Below, in pieces: positions 54,543 through 64,000 of a stretch of 64,000 bases of DNA (the stretch's first letter is position 1; every line of letters begins with the position of its first letter). The stretch comes from Owenia fusiformis. Lineage: Eukaryota > Annelida > Polychaeta > Sabellida > Oweniidae. Made by a program: the position numbers and the translations under genes. A model generated the notes under the pieces. It searched no databases. It saw only the letters and a list, made by a program, of their open reading frames with translations, and was not told the DNA's origin. The stretch spans positions 29,267,986 through 29,331,985 of the forward strand of contig CAIIXF020000004.1 in NCBI GenBank assembly GCA_903813345.2. The letters are read 5' to 3'.

Positions 54543-56920
54543 TAATCCCTAATTATTCAATTCTATGAAATGAGTTTCATTCATACTGATAATTAATCCG
54601 TTTGTTAGGGTTAATGGATTAATCTCTACAACTGATGGCTCTTAATTCAACAAAAATAATTTGCAAAATAAGTTTTTACATATATATTTGATTGTATGAT
54701 GTCCCTCGTGTTATGATTAACATTGTGTTAAATTTTTGGTTCAATCAATTAATTCATTGTAAAGTTAATTTTTTGAATCTTTTATTAATTGGTTTTCCTC
54801 ACATTTTAATTCCATTGTTTCTCTGTTACAGCAAACAACATTTAAATCCTCCTCTGACACAGGCACAAACAACCACCTGTATTCACTTTGCCAACCAAAA
54901 AAACAGTCATGACACGGAACTGCTTAATATTCAATAAAAACATTACACATTTTATACAGACCCGTACCTAAGGACCCCCCTCCCCGTGGACAACAATTCT
55001 TTCAAAATCATGTAGTTTTTCACCATTCAAATACATGTGTTGACATTCCAGAGCAATATATTAAGACAAACTTTAATCCCTAATTATTCAATTTCTATGA
55101 TTTGAGTTATATTCACACTGATAAATAATCTGTTTGTTAGAGTTGATGGATTAATTTCTACAGCCGATGGTTCTAATTTCAACCGAAAAAATAATTTGCA
55201 AATTAAGTTTTTCATTATTTGATTGTATAATGTCCCTTATGTTATGACTAACATTGTGTTAAAATTTGGATTTAATTGATTGACTCAACGAAAAGTTAAT
55301 TTTTATTCAATGGGTTTCCTCAAATTTTTACTCCATTGGGTTTCCTCACAATTTAACTCAATGTTTCTCTGTCAAATTAAGTTTACAACAAACAACACTT
55401 AAAGCACCCTCTTATAATTACACAGACACAAACACCTTTATTCACTTCACAAACAACACAAAACATTCATGACACGAAACTGCTATGTTCAAGTAAATCC
55501 CCCTCCCTTGCCAAATTTCTTTCAAAATCCTAGATAGTTTTACCAATCTGAGCACTGTTAAGTGATTTTTGGCTAAAATTATCAATTGTGACCCTTTGGT
55601 ATGTTTTGAAAATTGATCCCCTGGGCTAAAACTTATTACGAGCCTGTAATAAATTGGATGTATTGCTCCGATTTCTTCTGACAAATCGCTGATAATAAAT
55701 TAGGAAACGTGCATTAGGTTAACTGATACAGCCATGCTAAAACAAAATTAAAACTTGTATTCTCTCACATTTCACAATTCATGTGTTTTCTGTTATACTT
55801 ATTATATCTGAGATATAAACCAGGGATATAAACAACAGATTAATCCATGATGTAATACATTTGTTTCCTCTACAACTGGACTATTTCTTTTTATTACAGC
55901 TGGTTTTATTAACCTCTCTTTGTTTTCCATTTCCAAATATATATATTCAAAAGGTGCGAGATTCGGTATGTTTATTTGTATTTTACTTTTATTCCTTATG
56001 TTTCATCTGACGCCTTTAGGAAATTGGTGCATGGTAGAACAAACTGATGTAAATAACATATTGACATACAGTATGTCATAGCAATATGACAAGTAAAACT
56101 TTAATCCCCAATTATTCAATTTCTTTAATATGAGTTTCGTTAACACTGATAAATAATCCGTTTGTTATAGGCAAGGGATTAATTTCCTACAGCCAACAGT
56201 TCTAAGTTCCACAAAAACATAATTTAAAAACTAAGTTTTTCATATTTATTTGATTGTATAATGTCCCTTATGTTATGATTAACATTGTGTTAAAATTTGG
56301 ATTTAATTGATTGACTCAATGGAAAGTTAATTTCTAATCAATTCTTCACATTTTTACTCCATTGTTTCTCTGACACATTAAGTTTACAACAAACAGCATT
56401 GAGGCCACCTCTTACACAGGCACAAACAACCACCTGTATTCACTTTGCCAACCACAAAAATAGTCATGACACACAACTCCTAAAATTGCAGCTAAATACA
56501 TTACGCATTTTATACAGGCCCATACCTAACGAGTAACAATCCTCTCCCCTTGGTCAACAATTCTTTCAAAATTGTGCAGAATTTCACCATTGACATACAT
56601 GTATTGATGTTAGAGCAATATAAGTAATACTTTAATCCCTTTGTCTTTTCACGTCTGTGAAATGAGTGTTGTTCACTGATAACTAATCCGCTTGTTAGAG
56701 TTAATGGATTAATATCTAGAGCTGATTGTTCTAATTTCCACAAAAAATAATAATTTGCAAATTAAGTTTTTCATATTTATTTGATTGTATAGTGTCCCTC
56801 TTTCTATGATTAACATTGTGTTAAAATTTGGTTTGAATCGATTAACTCATTGGATATTTAATTTTTTGATTTTTAATTGATGACTTCTTTTCACATTTTC
56901 ACTCCATAGTTAACGTTAAT
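54543..56920. repeat. Large tandem repeat, about 531-bp unit
   Basis: Four units opening with TTTAATCCC(T/C)AATTATTCAATT-type sequence near 54,543, 55,074, 56,101 and 56,633 (spacings 531, 1,027 and 532). The longer middle interval contains about 400 bp of unrelated sequence (55,690-56,090). Units share CTGATAA(A/T)TAATCCGTTTGT, GATTGTATAATGTCCCT and ACAAACAACCACCTGTATTC. Divergence is roughly 10-15 percent. Short frames inside are not genes. Confidence 0.85.
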
Positions 56921-57555
56921 TTAAATCATTTATTTATTTCTTCTAAATATTTATTTTGTAAATATTTTTCAAATAGAAATAGAACAATCAAAATAAAATA
57001 TGTGTGACATTTGTAAGTAATGGAGATGAGAAGGCCAGTACAACAGTTGATCCTATTAACTGCCATGCTGTGCATTCTTTGTTTTGTTTGGTTAAGTAAT
57101 TAACCAGATGGGATGTACATCAAGTTGGACGAGAATAATCGCGTATAATATTTTTCAGAACCCAAATAATACAATATAATTTGATATATTCTGTTTAGAT
57201 TGGAAAATACTAAAAAATAATATTTTTTAGAATCTTATGGATTTCACTTATTTCTAATTATATTATATTAATCTCTATATAATAGAGTATATTATACTGG
57301 TTATATTTTTTTCCTCCATAATATAATATAATAATTACAATACTGAATGGAAATACTGTATTATTACCCATCTTTTTACCCAAATATTCGAAAATAAAAC
57401 ATCTTTTTATATATTATTTTATCGATTTCACCAAGTGTAATAGAGGGTTTTCGCACATAAATGAAAGAACAACTTATGTTTATGCGTATATATCTATAAC
57501 TATAAGTATAAGTAAACCAAAATGTGGCGTTCGCATAAAGATGATTGTTTACATA
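56921..57555. other. Very AT-rich stretch
   Basis: Dominated by TATAT and AATAT words; no gene. Confidence 0.4.
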
Positions 57556-58644
57556 CAGGGTGTGCCATAAAATTTTGCAACTTTTTAAAAGGCCAGAAAA
57601 GTATCATAACATTAAGGTATTGACATAAAAATACATTTACAGAAACTTAAGGAGAGGCATATTTTACCATTCAAATACTTAAGCTAATACTGTCTTCAAA
57701 TTTTTCTGTCAGATCTTTGAATATCAATGGTAAATTGTTCATATGTCCGAGACTTACCATTTTCCCTAGAAAATGTGAATTTCTATGATTTTATGTGATC
57801 GAATAACACATACATTATATTAAGTAAATCTGCTGCAATCTTTGATAACTGTTTAACCATTGTCTAGTACAGGTTTATATCAGTATCTAGTCAATATGGT
57901 ATTATGTTATACTGTATCTATTAATTACTAAATAAAAAATGTTCTATGCATCTGCCTTTCACTATCACATGGAGACTAGGGCGGAACTGGTCAATGGCGC
58001 GATCAAAAGATTCTTGTAGTAGTTCTCTCCACTTCTCCTGCAGAATTTCTTTCAGTTGATCAATAGTTGTGGGGGATTACCATTAACTGCAATATGCTGC
58101 TCCTGGTGCCCCATGTGTGATAGTCACAGGGGTTGGCATCTGGTGTATTGGATGGCCATTCACCAGGACTAATAAATCGAGGGGTATTCTCCAGATATAC
58201 GAAAGTGACTTTTGCCCGATGGCCGTGAGCGATAGTGAAGGTGAAAGGTGGATCCATAGAACATTTGTTCAATAAATAATAGATAGATACAGTATAACAT
58301 AATACCATAGTAACTAGATACTAATATAAACCTGTACTAGACATTGGTTAAACAGTTATCAAAAATTGCAGCAGATTTACTTAATATAATGAATGTTTTA
58401 TTGTTGATCACATAAAATCATAAAAAGTCACATTTTCTGGGAAAAATGGTAAATCTCGGACAATGAACAATTTACCATTGATATTCAAAGATCTGATGAA
58501 AAGATATGAAGACAGTATTAGCTTAAGTATTTAAATGGTATAATATGCCTCTCCTTAAGTTTCTGTAAATAAATTTTTAATACCTTAATATTATGATACT
58601 TTTCTAGCCTTTCAAAAAGTTGCAAAATCTTTTGGCACACACTG
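57556..58644 (-). mobile_element. Tc1/mariner transposon remnant with about 370-bp inverted repeats
   Basis: Flanked by TA (57,554-57,555 and 58,645-58,646). The ends begin CAG(G/T)GTGTGCCA(T/A)AA and pair over about 370 bp at about 90 percent identity. The roughly 300-bp interior (57,960-58,260) carries, on the minus strand, AHGHRAKVTFVYLENTPRFI, then EWPSNTPDANPCDYHTWG, the C-terminal WP.NSPD.NP.DY.WG box of a Tc1/mariner transposase. The rest of the enzyme is missing, so it is non-autonomous. Long inverted repeats around a small transposase remnant are unusual for the family. Confidence 0.85.
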
Positions 58645-58646
58645 TA

Positions 58647-59716
58647 GAAATATATATTTAATCTATCAATTCTATAGTTCCTTTCACCAAGAATGAATTG
58701 TGTTCATCTCCAAATTCCTTGTTTATAAGTGGATTTAATAGTAATATAACAATGCAAAGTATCACTGTGATTCTCTACCAATATTTTTGTCTAAACTTTG
58801 CCTAACTTGAACGGGCTTTAATAAGTAATCTTACTTACAGTTGCCAAAATTATTGAGGGGAGTGTACAAGCGATCACACGCAGCTGCTTTATAGTTATAA
58901 TTGTGAACTCGAAAGTGCGTTAATCCAATTTGTCAAAATATATTAAATCCTAACACTATTAAGAGTTAAGATGAAAAGTGTTCAGAAACATAACACCATA
59001 TATACTACATATACATTGTATTTACATTAAAATAAATGTTAGTACATTGTTCATTATGTCATGCATTCAATATTGTGCATTTTTACTCCCCGATTAAATT
59101 TTTAAATTTGATTTTCTAAAATTCAACTGCCAGTTGAGTTTAAATCACTGTTAAAAGAATGAGAAGCACATCAGAATTTTACACAAAATGATTTCAGAAA
59201 GTTTCAAGAAATTATTTTGAAAATTATGTCCCATAGTAGTTTAATATCCTCTTTGGCTTAAGTTTCGCCCGCATATTAAGATTTGTCTCACATGTTGAAT
59301 TTTGCATCAAATTTTGTTGTAAATAAAGAAACGAAAAACATGTATGTAATATTCCATATATACATACAGAGCATACATGCAGTATAGTCAATATAAATTC
59401 AAAATTCAATTTTGAAAGCAATCGGATGGATGGATCGTTCCTCATATGACTTATGGCAACCCAACCATGAGGTCTGCCATTTATTTTCTAAATTTCATGA
59501 AATTCATCAATTTTGACATCAAATTTTGACCCAATGTAATGGAGATATAACATTGAAATGTTGCGGACTTTATAGGGAATAGAATCAAGATACAGATTTA
59601 TCTACTTTATCAGGTTTTCTTTTGTTCCAAGCCCAGAAAATAGTCGTTCAAACAAATATAGGGGTTAACATGTAAACCTATGAAGAAAACCACTGGTACT
59701 TAACTTTTTTGAGGAG
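58647..59716. other. Gene-free AT-rich stretch
   Basis: No supported genes or repeats; the minus-strand frame at 59,224-59,445 has no recognised features. Confidence 0.4.
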
Positions 59717-60529
59717 TATATTTACACGGGTATATGCTGTACCTCTTTTCTGTTTAAATAAGTACAGAATTACATAATGTTATATAATCAGTTATAAGTC
59801 TTGGTTCTAAGCATATGCTATTCTAAGATCTACATTATATATTTACACTGTTATATGCTGTACCTCTTTTCTGTTTAAATAAATACAGATTACATAGTGT
59901 TATATAATCAGTATAAGTCTTGGTTCTAAGCATACGCTATTCTAAGATCTACGTTATATATTTACACTGTTATATGCTGTACCTCTTTTCTGTTTAAATA
60001 AATACAGATTACATAGTGTTATATAATCAATATCAGTCTTGGTTCTAAGCATACGCTATTCTAAGATCTACGTTATATATTTACACTGTTATATGCTGTA
60101 CCTCTTTTCTGTTTAAATAAGTACAGAATTACATAGTGTTATATAATCAATATCAGTCTTGGTTCTAAGCATACGCTATTCTAAGATCTACGTTATATAT
60201 TTACACTGTTATATGCTGTACCTCTTTTCTGTTTAAATAAATACAGTATTACATAGTGTTATATAATCAATATCAGTCTTGGTTCTAAGCATACGCTATT
60301 CTAAGATCTACGTTATATATTTACACTGTTATATGCTGTACCTCTTTTCTGTTAAATAAATACAGATTACATAGTGTTATATAATCAATATCAGTCTTGG
60401 TTCTAAGCATACGCTATTCTAAGATCTACGTTATATATTTACACTGTTATATGCTGTACCTCTTTTCTGTTTAAATAAATATAGAATTACATAGTGTTAT
60501 ATAATCAATATCAGTCTTTGTTCTAAGCA
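59717..60529. repeat. 119-bp satellite array
   Basis: About 6.8 head-to-tail units. The word TTGGTTCTAA starts at 59,801, 59,920, 60,039, 60,159, 60,279, 60,397 and (as a variant) about 60,517, giving periods of 118-120. The inner units are nearly identical; the first and last are more diverged, the usual pattern of an array evolving by unequal exchange. Each unit contains TATATTTACACTGTTATATG and AGATCTACGT. Confidence 0.95.
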
Positions 60530-60635
60530 GCGAAGTGAATACACATCCCACTACATTTGAGTTAAATGACAAAAAGTAATAAATGATACATAGTACCGTG
60601 GGGTACTGGGGTTGTGATGCAACTGACTGATAGGT

Positions 60636-60870
60636 AAAATGGCCGACAATAAAAAAGCAGATATAAGTTTTTACTGATTTTCTTATTACTACAATTTTTT
60701 CATAAAGACTACTGTTTACAGTGACATGGATTTTTACAGCGCGGGGCATCGGAAATTATTTATAAAGCTACTGAATGGTCCAAAAGTAAATTTTCTGTGA
60801 CTTAATTTTGAACCGGGACTCAAAGGACATAAATTAAAACAGGAATCTTATTTACCCAGGTTTAAAAATG
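60636..60870. repeat. Dispersed repeat, copy a
   Basis: Matches 62,270-62,540 in part: AATAAAAAAGCAGAT versus AATAAAGAAGCGGAT, TGTTTACAGTGACATGG, TACAGCGC/TACAATGC, AATTATTTAT and GAATGGTCCAAA in the same order. The two copies bracket the palindrome module and LINE fragment. Confidence 0.6.
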
Positions 60871-60900
60871 TGCCACTGTTGTCGACTGTCTGACTGATTA

Positions 60901-61427
60901 TAGTACAATAACGCCATTTCTAAGGGCAATATTTCACTATACTGCTCGCAGAAATGACGTTATTAGTATTATTACCACTGTTAACAACCAGGACTGAAAC
61001 AGCAAGAAAATCTTACGCATTGAATGATATCTAATTTCCCAGGGAAAATTGCCGGTCCAGAATATATTCTAGACCGGTCCATATGGACCACCACTATGAC
61101 GTCACACATTTCTCAGGTCGATATAGTAAAATCAATGCCTTCTAAACTAGCACTAAAACCCCTAGAACTGGCCCGGCAAGGTGATAATAATAGTACAATA
61201 ACGTCATTTCTAAGGGCAATATTTCACTATATTGCTCGCAGAAATGACGTTATTAGTATTATTACCACCGTTAACGACCAGGACTAAAACAGCAAGAAAA
61301 TCTTACGCATTGAACGATATCTAATTTCCCGGGGAAAATTGCCGGTCCAGAATATATTCTAGACCTGTCTATATGGACAACCACTATGACGTCACACATT
61401 TCTCAGGTCGATATAGTAAAATGAATG
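60901..61427. repeat. Duplicated palindrome-rich module (about 237 bp, 290-bp period)
   Basis: Copies at 60,901-61,137 and 61,191-61,427 differ at about ten bases. Each contains a composite hairpin: outer stem AATAACGTCATTTCT/AGAAATGACGTTATT (15 bp, perfect in copy 2), inner stem GCAATAT/ATATTGC. It also holds a near-perfect 26-bp palindrome centred on AGAATATATTCT (61,052-61,077), GGTCCATATGGACC (14 bp, 61,076-61,089, perfect in copy 1) and the CRE-like palindrome TGACGTCA. About 53 bp of unrelated sequence separates the copies. Confidence 0.75.
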
Positions 61428-61439
61428 ACACTTTAAGTA

Positions 61440-62010
61440 TTTACAGTGGAAATCGATGTATGATAAAAGACTCGAAAAAAATCGAAGACTGATGTTCAAA
61501 ATTGATAGGAAAGAAGTGCCTCATAATGTCTACAGTCTTTTTGACAAACATCGCAACCATGCAACTAGAATTTTAAGACACACCTTACCCTTTTCCTGCC
61601 CAAGAAATATTTCAATAAGACTCTCTTAAGTACCAGTTTTAAAACTTATTAACGATTGGAACCAGCTTAGCCAGACTTTTCGTGAAATTCAAACCATTTC
61701 TAGATTTAAGAGCTTAATTAAACAGATATTTATTCCTATTCGAACTTCATACCAACTACAAAATTAAATTTAAGTAGAACCAATGAAAAACTGCTTAATA
61801 GACTTCGTGTTCATTTTGCCCTTAAAGACCATTTCTTTACTCATAATTTCACTGGAATAATTGACAACAAGTGCCTCTGTGGCTCTACTGAAGACAAAAC
61901 ATTTCATTCATTGAAGGTAACAAATGATGACTGCACTTCGTGAACAAAATTTCTTGTTGGATACTAAACTTATTCCTGGCAAGACAGAACAGGTAATATT
62001 TAATCTATGA
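61440..62010 (+). pseudogene. LINE 3'-terminal coding remnant
   Basis: Plus-strand fragments recall the C-terminus of non-LTR retrotransposon ORF2: LINDWNQLSQTFREIQTISR followed by FKSLIKQIF (compare WN.L...I....S...FK..L), then RLRVHFALKDHFFTHNF and CLCGSTEDKTFHS, which fits the Cys/His motif (C.CG..ED..H) that ends many such proteins, and MTALREQNFLLDTKLIPGKT. Several stops and frame shifts interrupt it; the RT domain is absent, as expected for a 5'-truncated insertion. Confidence 0.6.
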
Positions 62011-62850
62011 AAATGAACATTACTATTGATTTTCAGAAAATCCTGATAGATATAGGCCTAGTGATGCAATTTGTTCAGGCCTGTTATAAGTTTCCATCTA
62101 ATTAATATAATTCTCATTTGTATCTTGTGACAACACCCCCCCCTCCCAACCTCTCCCATTATCATCAACAACCATCTATAATTACTGTAATTAATCCTCT
62201 AAACGTAACTTTAACTATGTAGAATGTCTAGGCGATTGGTAGTAGATACTATTTGTATTTTTGATTATGAAGGAAATAAAATGGGCAATAATAAAGAAGC
62301 GGATCTAACTTAAAACTAATGTTTACAGTGACATGGCTCTTTACAATGCAGGAAACTTGAAATAATTTATGAAACTATCGACAGAGGTTTTAAAAATGAA
62401 TGGTCCAAATGTGAATTTTGCGAGACAAAAATGGTGGCCATTTTAAAAATAAGCGAGCTTTTGAACTAGAAGTCATATAGGGGTTTTTCTGTATTGATAT
62501 TTAACAAAAATAACTTAAAACGGGAATCCTATTGATAGAGGTTTTAAAATAAATGGTCTAAAATTGAAAATAGGCTAGCTAAAGAAGCAGTCATAGGGGG
62601 TCTGTTGATAAATAAGTAGACACTGGCATCGCATTTACACATATTTCCAGTATGGATCTTAGAATAAGTTGTTATTCTAGACTTTTGGTTAAATATCTTA
62701 AACAGAATGATTTCGAAGGCAAGGTTTATAAATGAATGTCTTAAATATCACTTTTGAAATTTTTCTCTTCAGTATGGCTCTTAGAATGTCTTGCAAGGTA
62801 ACATTTTTGGATAAATGTCTCTAAATAGAAGGCACATTTGAACTTTTTTC
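62011..62850. other. Stretch 3' of the zinc-finger gene
   Basis: Contains dispersed repeat copy b (62,270-62,540). Otherwise no gene seen; part of it is probably the 3' UTR of the zinc-finger gene. It has weak repeats of TAGAATG...AAATGTCTTTA type (62,640-62,850) that look like decayed zinc-finger repeats. Confidence 0.45.
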
Positions 62851-64000
62851 TCAAGTATGTATTTTAAAATGTCTTCGAAGGGTAGATTTGTCCCTGAATT
62901 TCTTTAAACAAATATCACATTTGAAATTCTTCTCTCCACTATGAGTAATACAATGAGATTCAAGGTTGGTTTTTTGGATAAATGTCTTTAGACAAACATT
63001 GCATTTGTAATTCCTCTCTCCAGTATGTATTTTGAAATGTTTTTCAAGGTTAGCCCTTTGGTTAAATGTTTTTAGACAAACATTGCATTTGAAGTTTCTC
63101 TCTCCTGTGTGTATCACAGAATGTTTATTTAGGGTAGATGTGTGCCTAAATGTCTTTAGACAGACATTGCATTTGTATTTCTTCTCTCCAGTATGAACTA
63201 AATAATGTTTTCTGAGTGTTGGCTTTCCCTTAAATGATTTAAAGCAAATGTCACACTTGAAACTTCTCTCACCAGTATGGACGTTAGAATGTTGTACAAG
63301 TTTGTATCTGCTGTAAAATGCTTTTAAACAGATAGAACATTTGAAGTTTTTCTCGCCAGTATGGGTCTTAGAATGTGCTGTAAGGCTTGATTTTTGGGTA
63401 AATGTCTTCTGGCAAACATCACATTTGAAATTCCTCTCTCCAGTATGAATTACATAATGTGACTTGAGATGAGCCTTGGTGAAAAATATCTTGCAACAAA
63501 CATCACATTTGAAATTTCCCTCTCCGGTATGACGTACATAATGTATCTTGAGTTGATCCTTTCTGCTAAATGTTTTACCACAAACATCACATTTGAAATC
63601 TTTCTCTCCAGTATGGATCTTAGAATGTCTTACCAGAGCAGACTTTTTGATAAATGTCTTTGGACAAATGTCACATTTGAAATTCTTCTCCCCAGTATGA
63701 ATCTTAAAATGTGTCACTAGACCAGATTTTTGGGTAAATGTCCTAGAACAAATTTCACATTTGAAATTTCTCTCTCCTGTATGTACCTTAGAATGTGCTA
63801 CCACTCTAAAGTTTTGGATAAATGTCTTACCACACACATCACATTTAAAATTTCTCTCTCCAGTATGCACCTTAGAATGTGATACCAAGCTAGATTTTAG
63901 GAAATATGTCTTCAGGCAAACATCACATTTGAAATTCCTGTCACCAGTATGAATTACATGATGATTTTTGAGTTGAGAATGTTTTATAAATCTCTTACCA
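62851..64000 (-). CDS. C2H2 zinc-finger protein, 5' end outside the window
   Basis: The frame is open from the stop at 62,851 to the right edge. It holds 13 complete C2H2 fingers plus one partial finger at the edge, all of the form C-x2-C-x12-H-x3-H joined by HTGE(R/K)(N/S/D) linkers, the signature of Kruppel-type DNA-binding arrays. The protein ends one residue after the last His-Thr, with no C-terminal tail. The regular 84-bp spacing shows growth by tandem duplication of fingers; linker DNA is highly alike while finger-tip residues differ (e.g. QKSGLVT, RKDQLKI, RHTSTLN), suggesting diversified DNA-contact residues. The N-terminus, where a KRAB, BTB or ZAD effector domain could be, is not in the window. 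Expected to be a nuclear DNA-binding regulator. Confidence 0.9.
   Translation of the reverse strand, partial: GKRFIKHSQLKNHHVIHTGDRNFKCDVCLKTYFLKSSLVSHSKVHTGERNFKCDVCGKTFIQNFRVVAHSKVHTGERNFKCEICSRTFTQKSGLVTHFKIHTGEKNFKCDICPKTFIKKSALVRHSKIHTGEKDFKCDVCGKTFSRKDQLKIHYVRHTGEGNFKCDVCCKIFFTKAHLKSHYVIHTGERNFKCDVCQKTFTQKSSLTAHSKTHTGEKNFKCSICLKAFYSRYKLVQHSNVHTGERSFKCDICFKSFKGKPTLRKHYLVHTGEKKYKCNVCLKTFRHTSTLNKHSVIHTGERNFKCNVCLKTFNQRANLEKHFKIHTGERNYKCNVCLKTFIQKTNLESHCITHSGEKNFKCDICLKKFRDKSTLRRHFKIHT

Noticed and set aside
200-60529. Possible CRISPR arrays among the regular repeats
   Set aside because: The repeats are head to tail without unique spacers, and the DNA is animal nuclear.

Overview
The window is animal (metazoan) nuclear DNA: AT-rich, intron-bearing, and made mostly of transposons, their remnants and tandem repeats. 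Splice sites (GT/AG) flank several isolated exons, and the protein types (C2H2 zinc fingers, F-box/LRR, KMT5A-like SET, METTL27-like methyltransferase, mariner, IS630, CACTA, LINE and Ty3/gypsy remnants) suggest a marine invertebrate, perhaps a lophotrochozoan or another TE-rich phylum. The species cannot be fixed from the sequence. Nothing bacterial, no CRISPR array and no rRNA or convincing tRNA gene was seen.

Host or possible host genes are few. A C2H2 zinc-finger gene runs off the right edge on the minus strand (62,851-64,000). A compact F-box/LRR-like gene is at 48,861-49,562 (minus), with a likely 5' UTR exon at about 49,812. A lone METTL27-like methyltransferase exon with good splice sites is at 50,925-51,017 (plus). 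A broken gene of a transposase-like (DUF7869-type) family is at 46,982-48,762 (minus). KMT5A-like SET-domain exons occur at five places (3.5-4.1, 4.2-4.65, 4.85-5.3, 36.3-37.1 and 42.2-42.4 kb), each with the same repeat neighbours.

Much of the window is explained by three large duplications. Duplication I pairs about 1,630-3,650 with 34,637-36,400, and SET exons follow in both copies. Duplication II pairs 8,440-18,204 with 29,480-32,965. Its left copy holds two later insertions that are absent from the right copy: a Ty3/gypsy fossil (9,273-12,637) and a tandem pair of Helitron/Helentron-like elements (14,459-17,617). Duplication III pairs 27,445-29,760 with 42,479-45,312 and carries a satellite, a LINE RT fragment and CT-rich minisatellites. 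A mariner (37,692-39,170), a second Tc1/mariner with very long inverted repeats (57,556-58,644) and a mariner-type MITE nested in an element with an 8-bp target duplication (52,376-53,792) have clear ends.

The right third is repeat-rich in other ways: a 134-bp satellite (51.4-52.4 kb), 530-bp repeats (54.5-56.9 kb), a 119-bp array (59.7-60.5 kb) and a duplicated palindrome-rich module (60.9-61.4 kb). The most unusual signals are the repeated SET-gene composite, the Helentron-like pair, the palindrome module and a cluster of a 15-bp CAAACTGCGCGCCTA-like motif at 45.3-46.2 kb.
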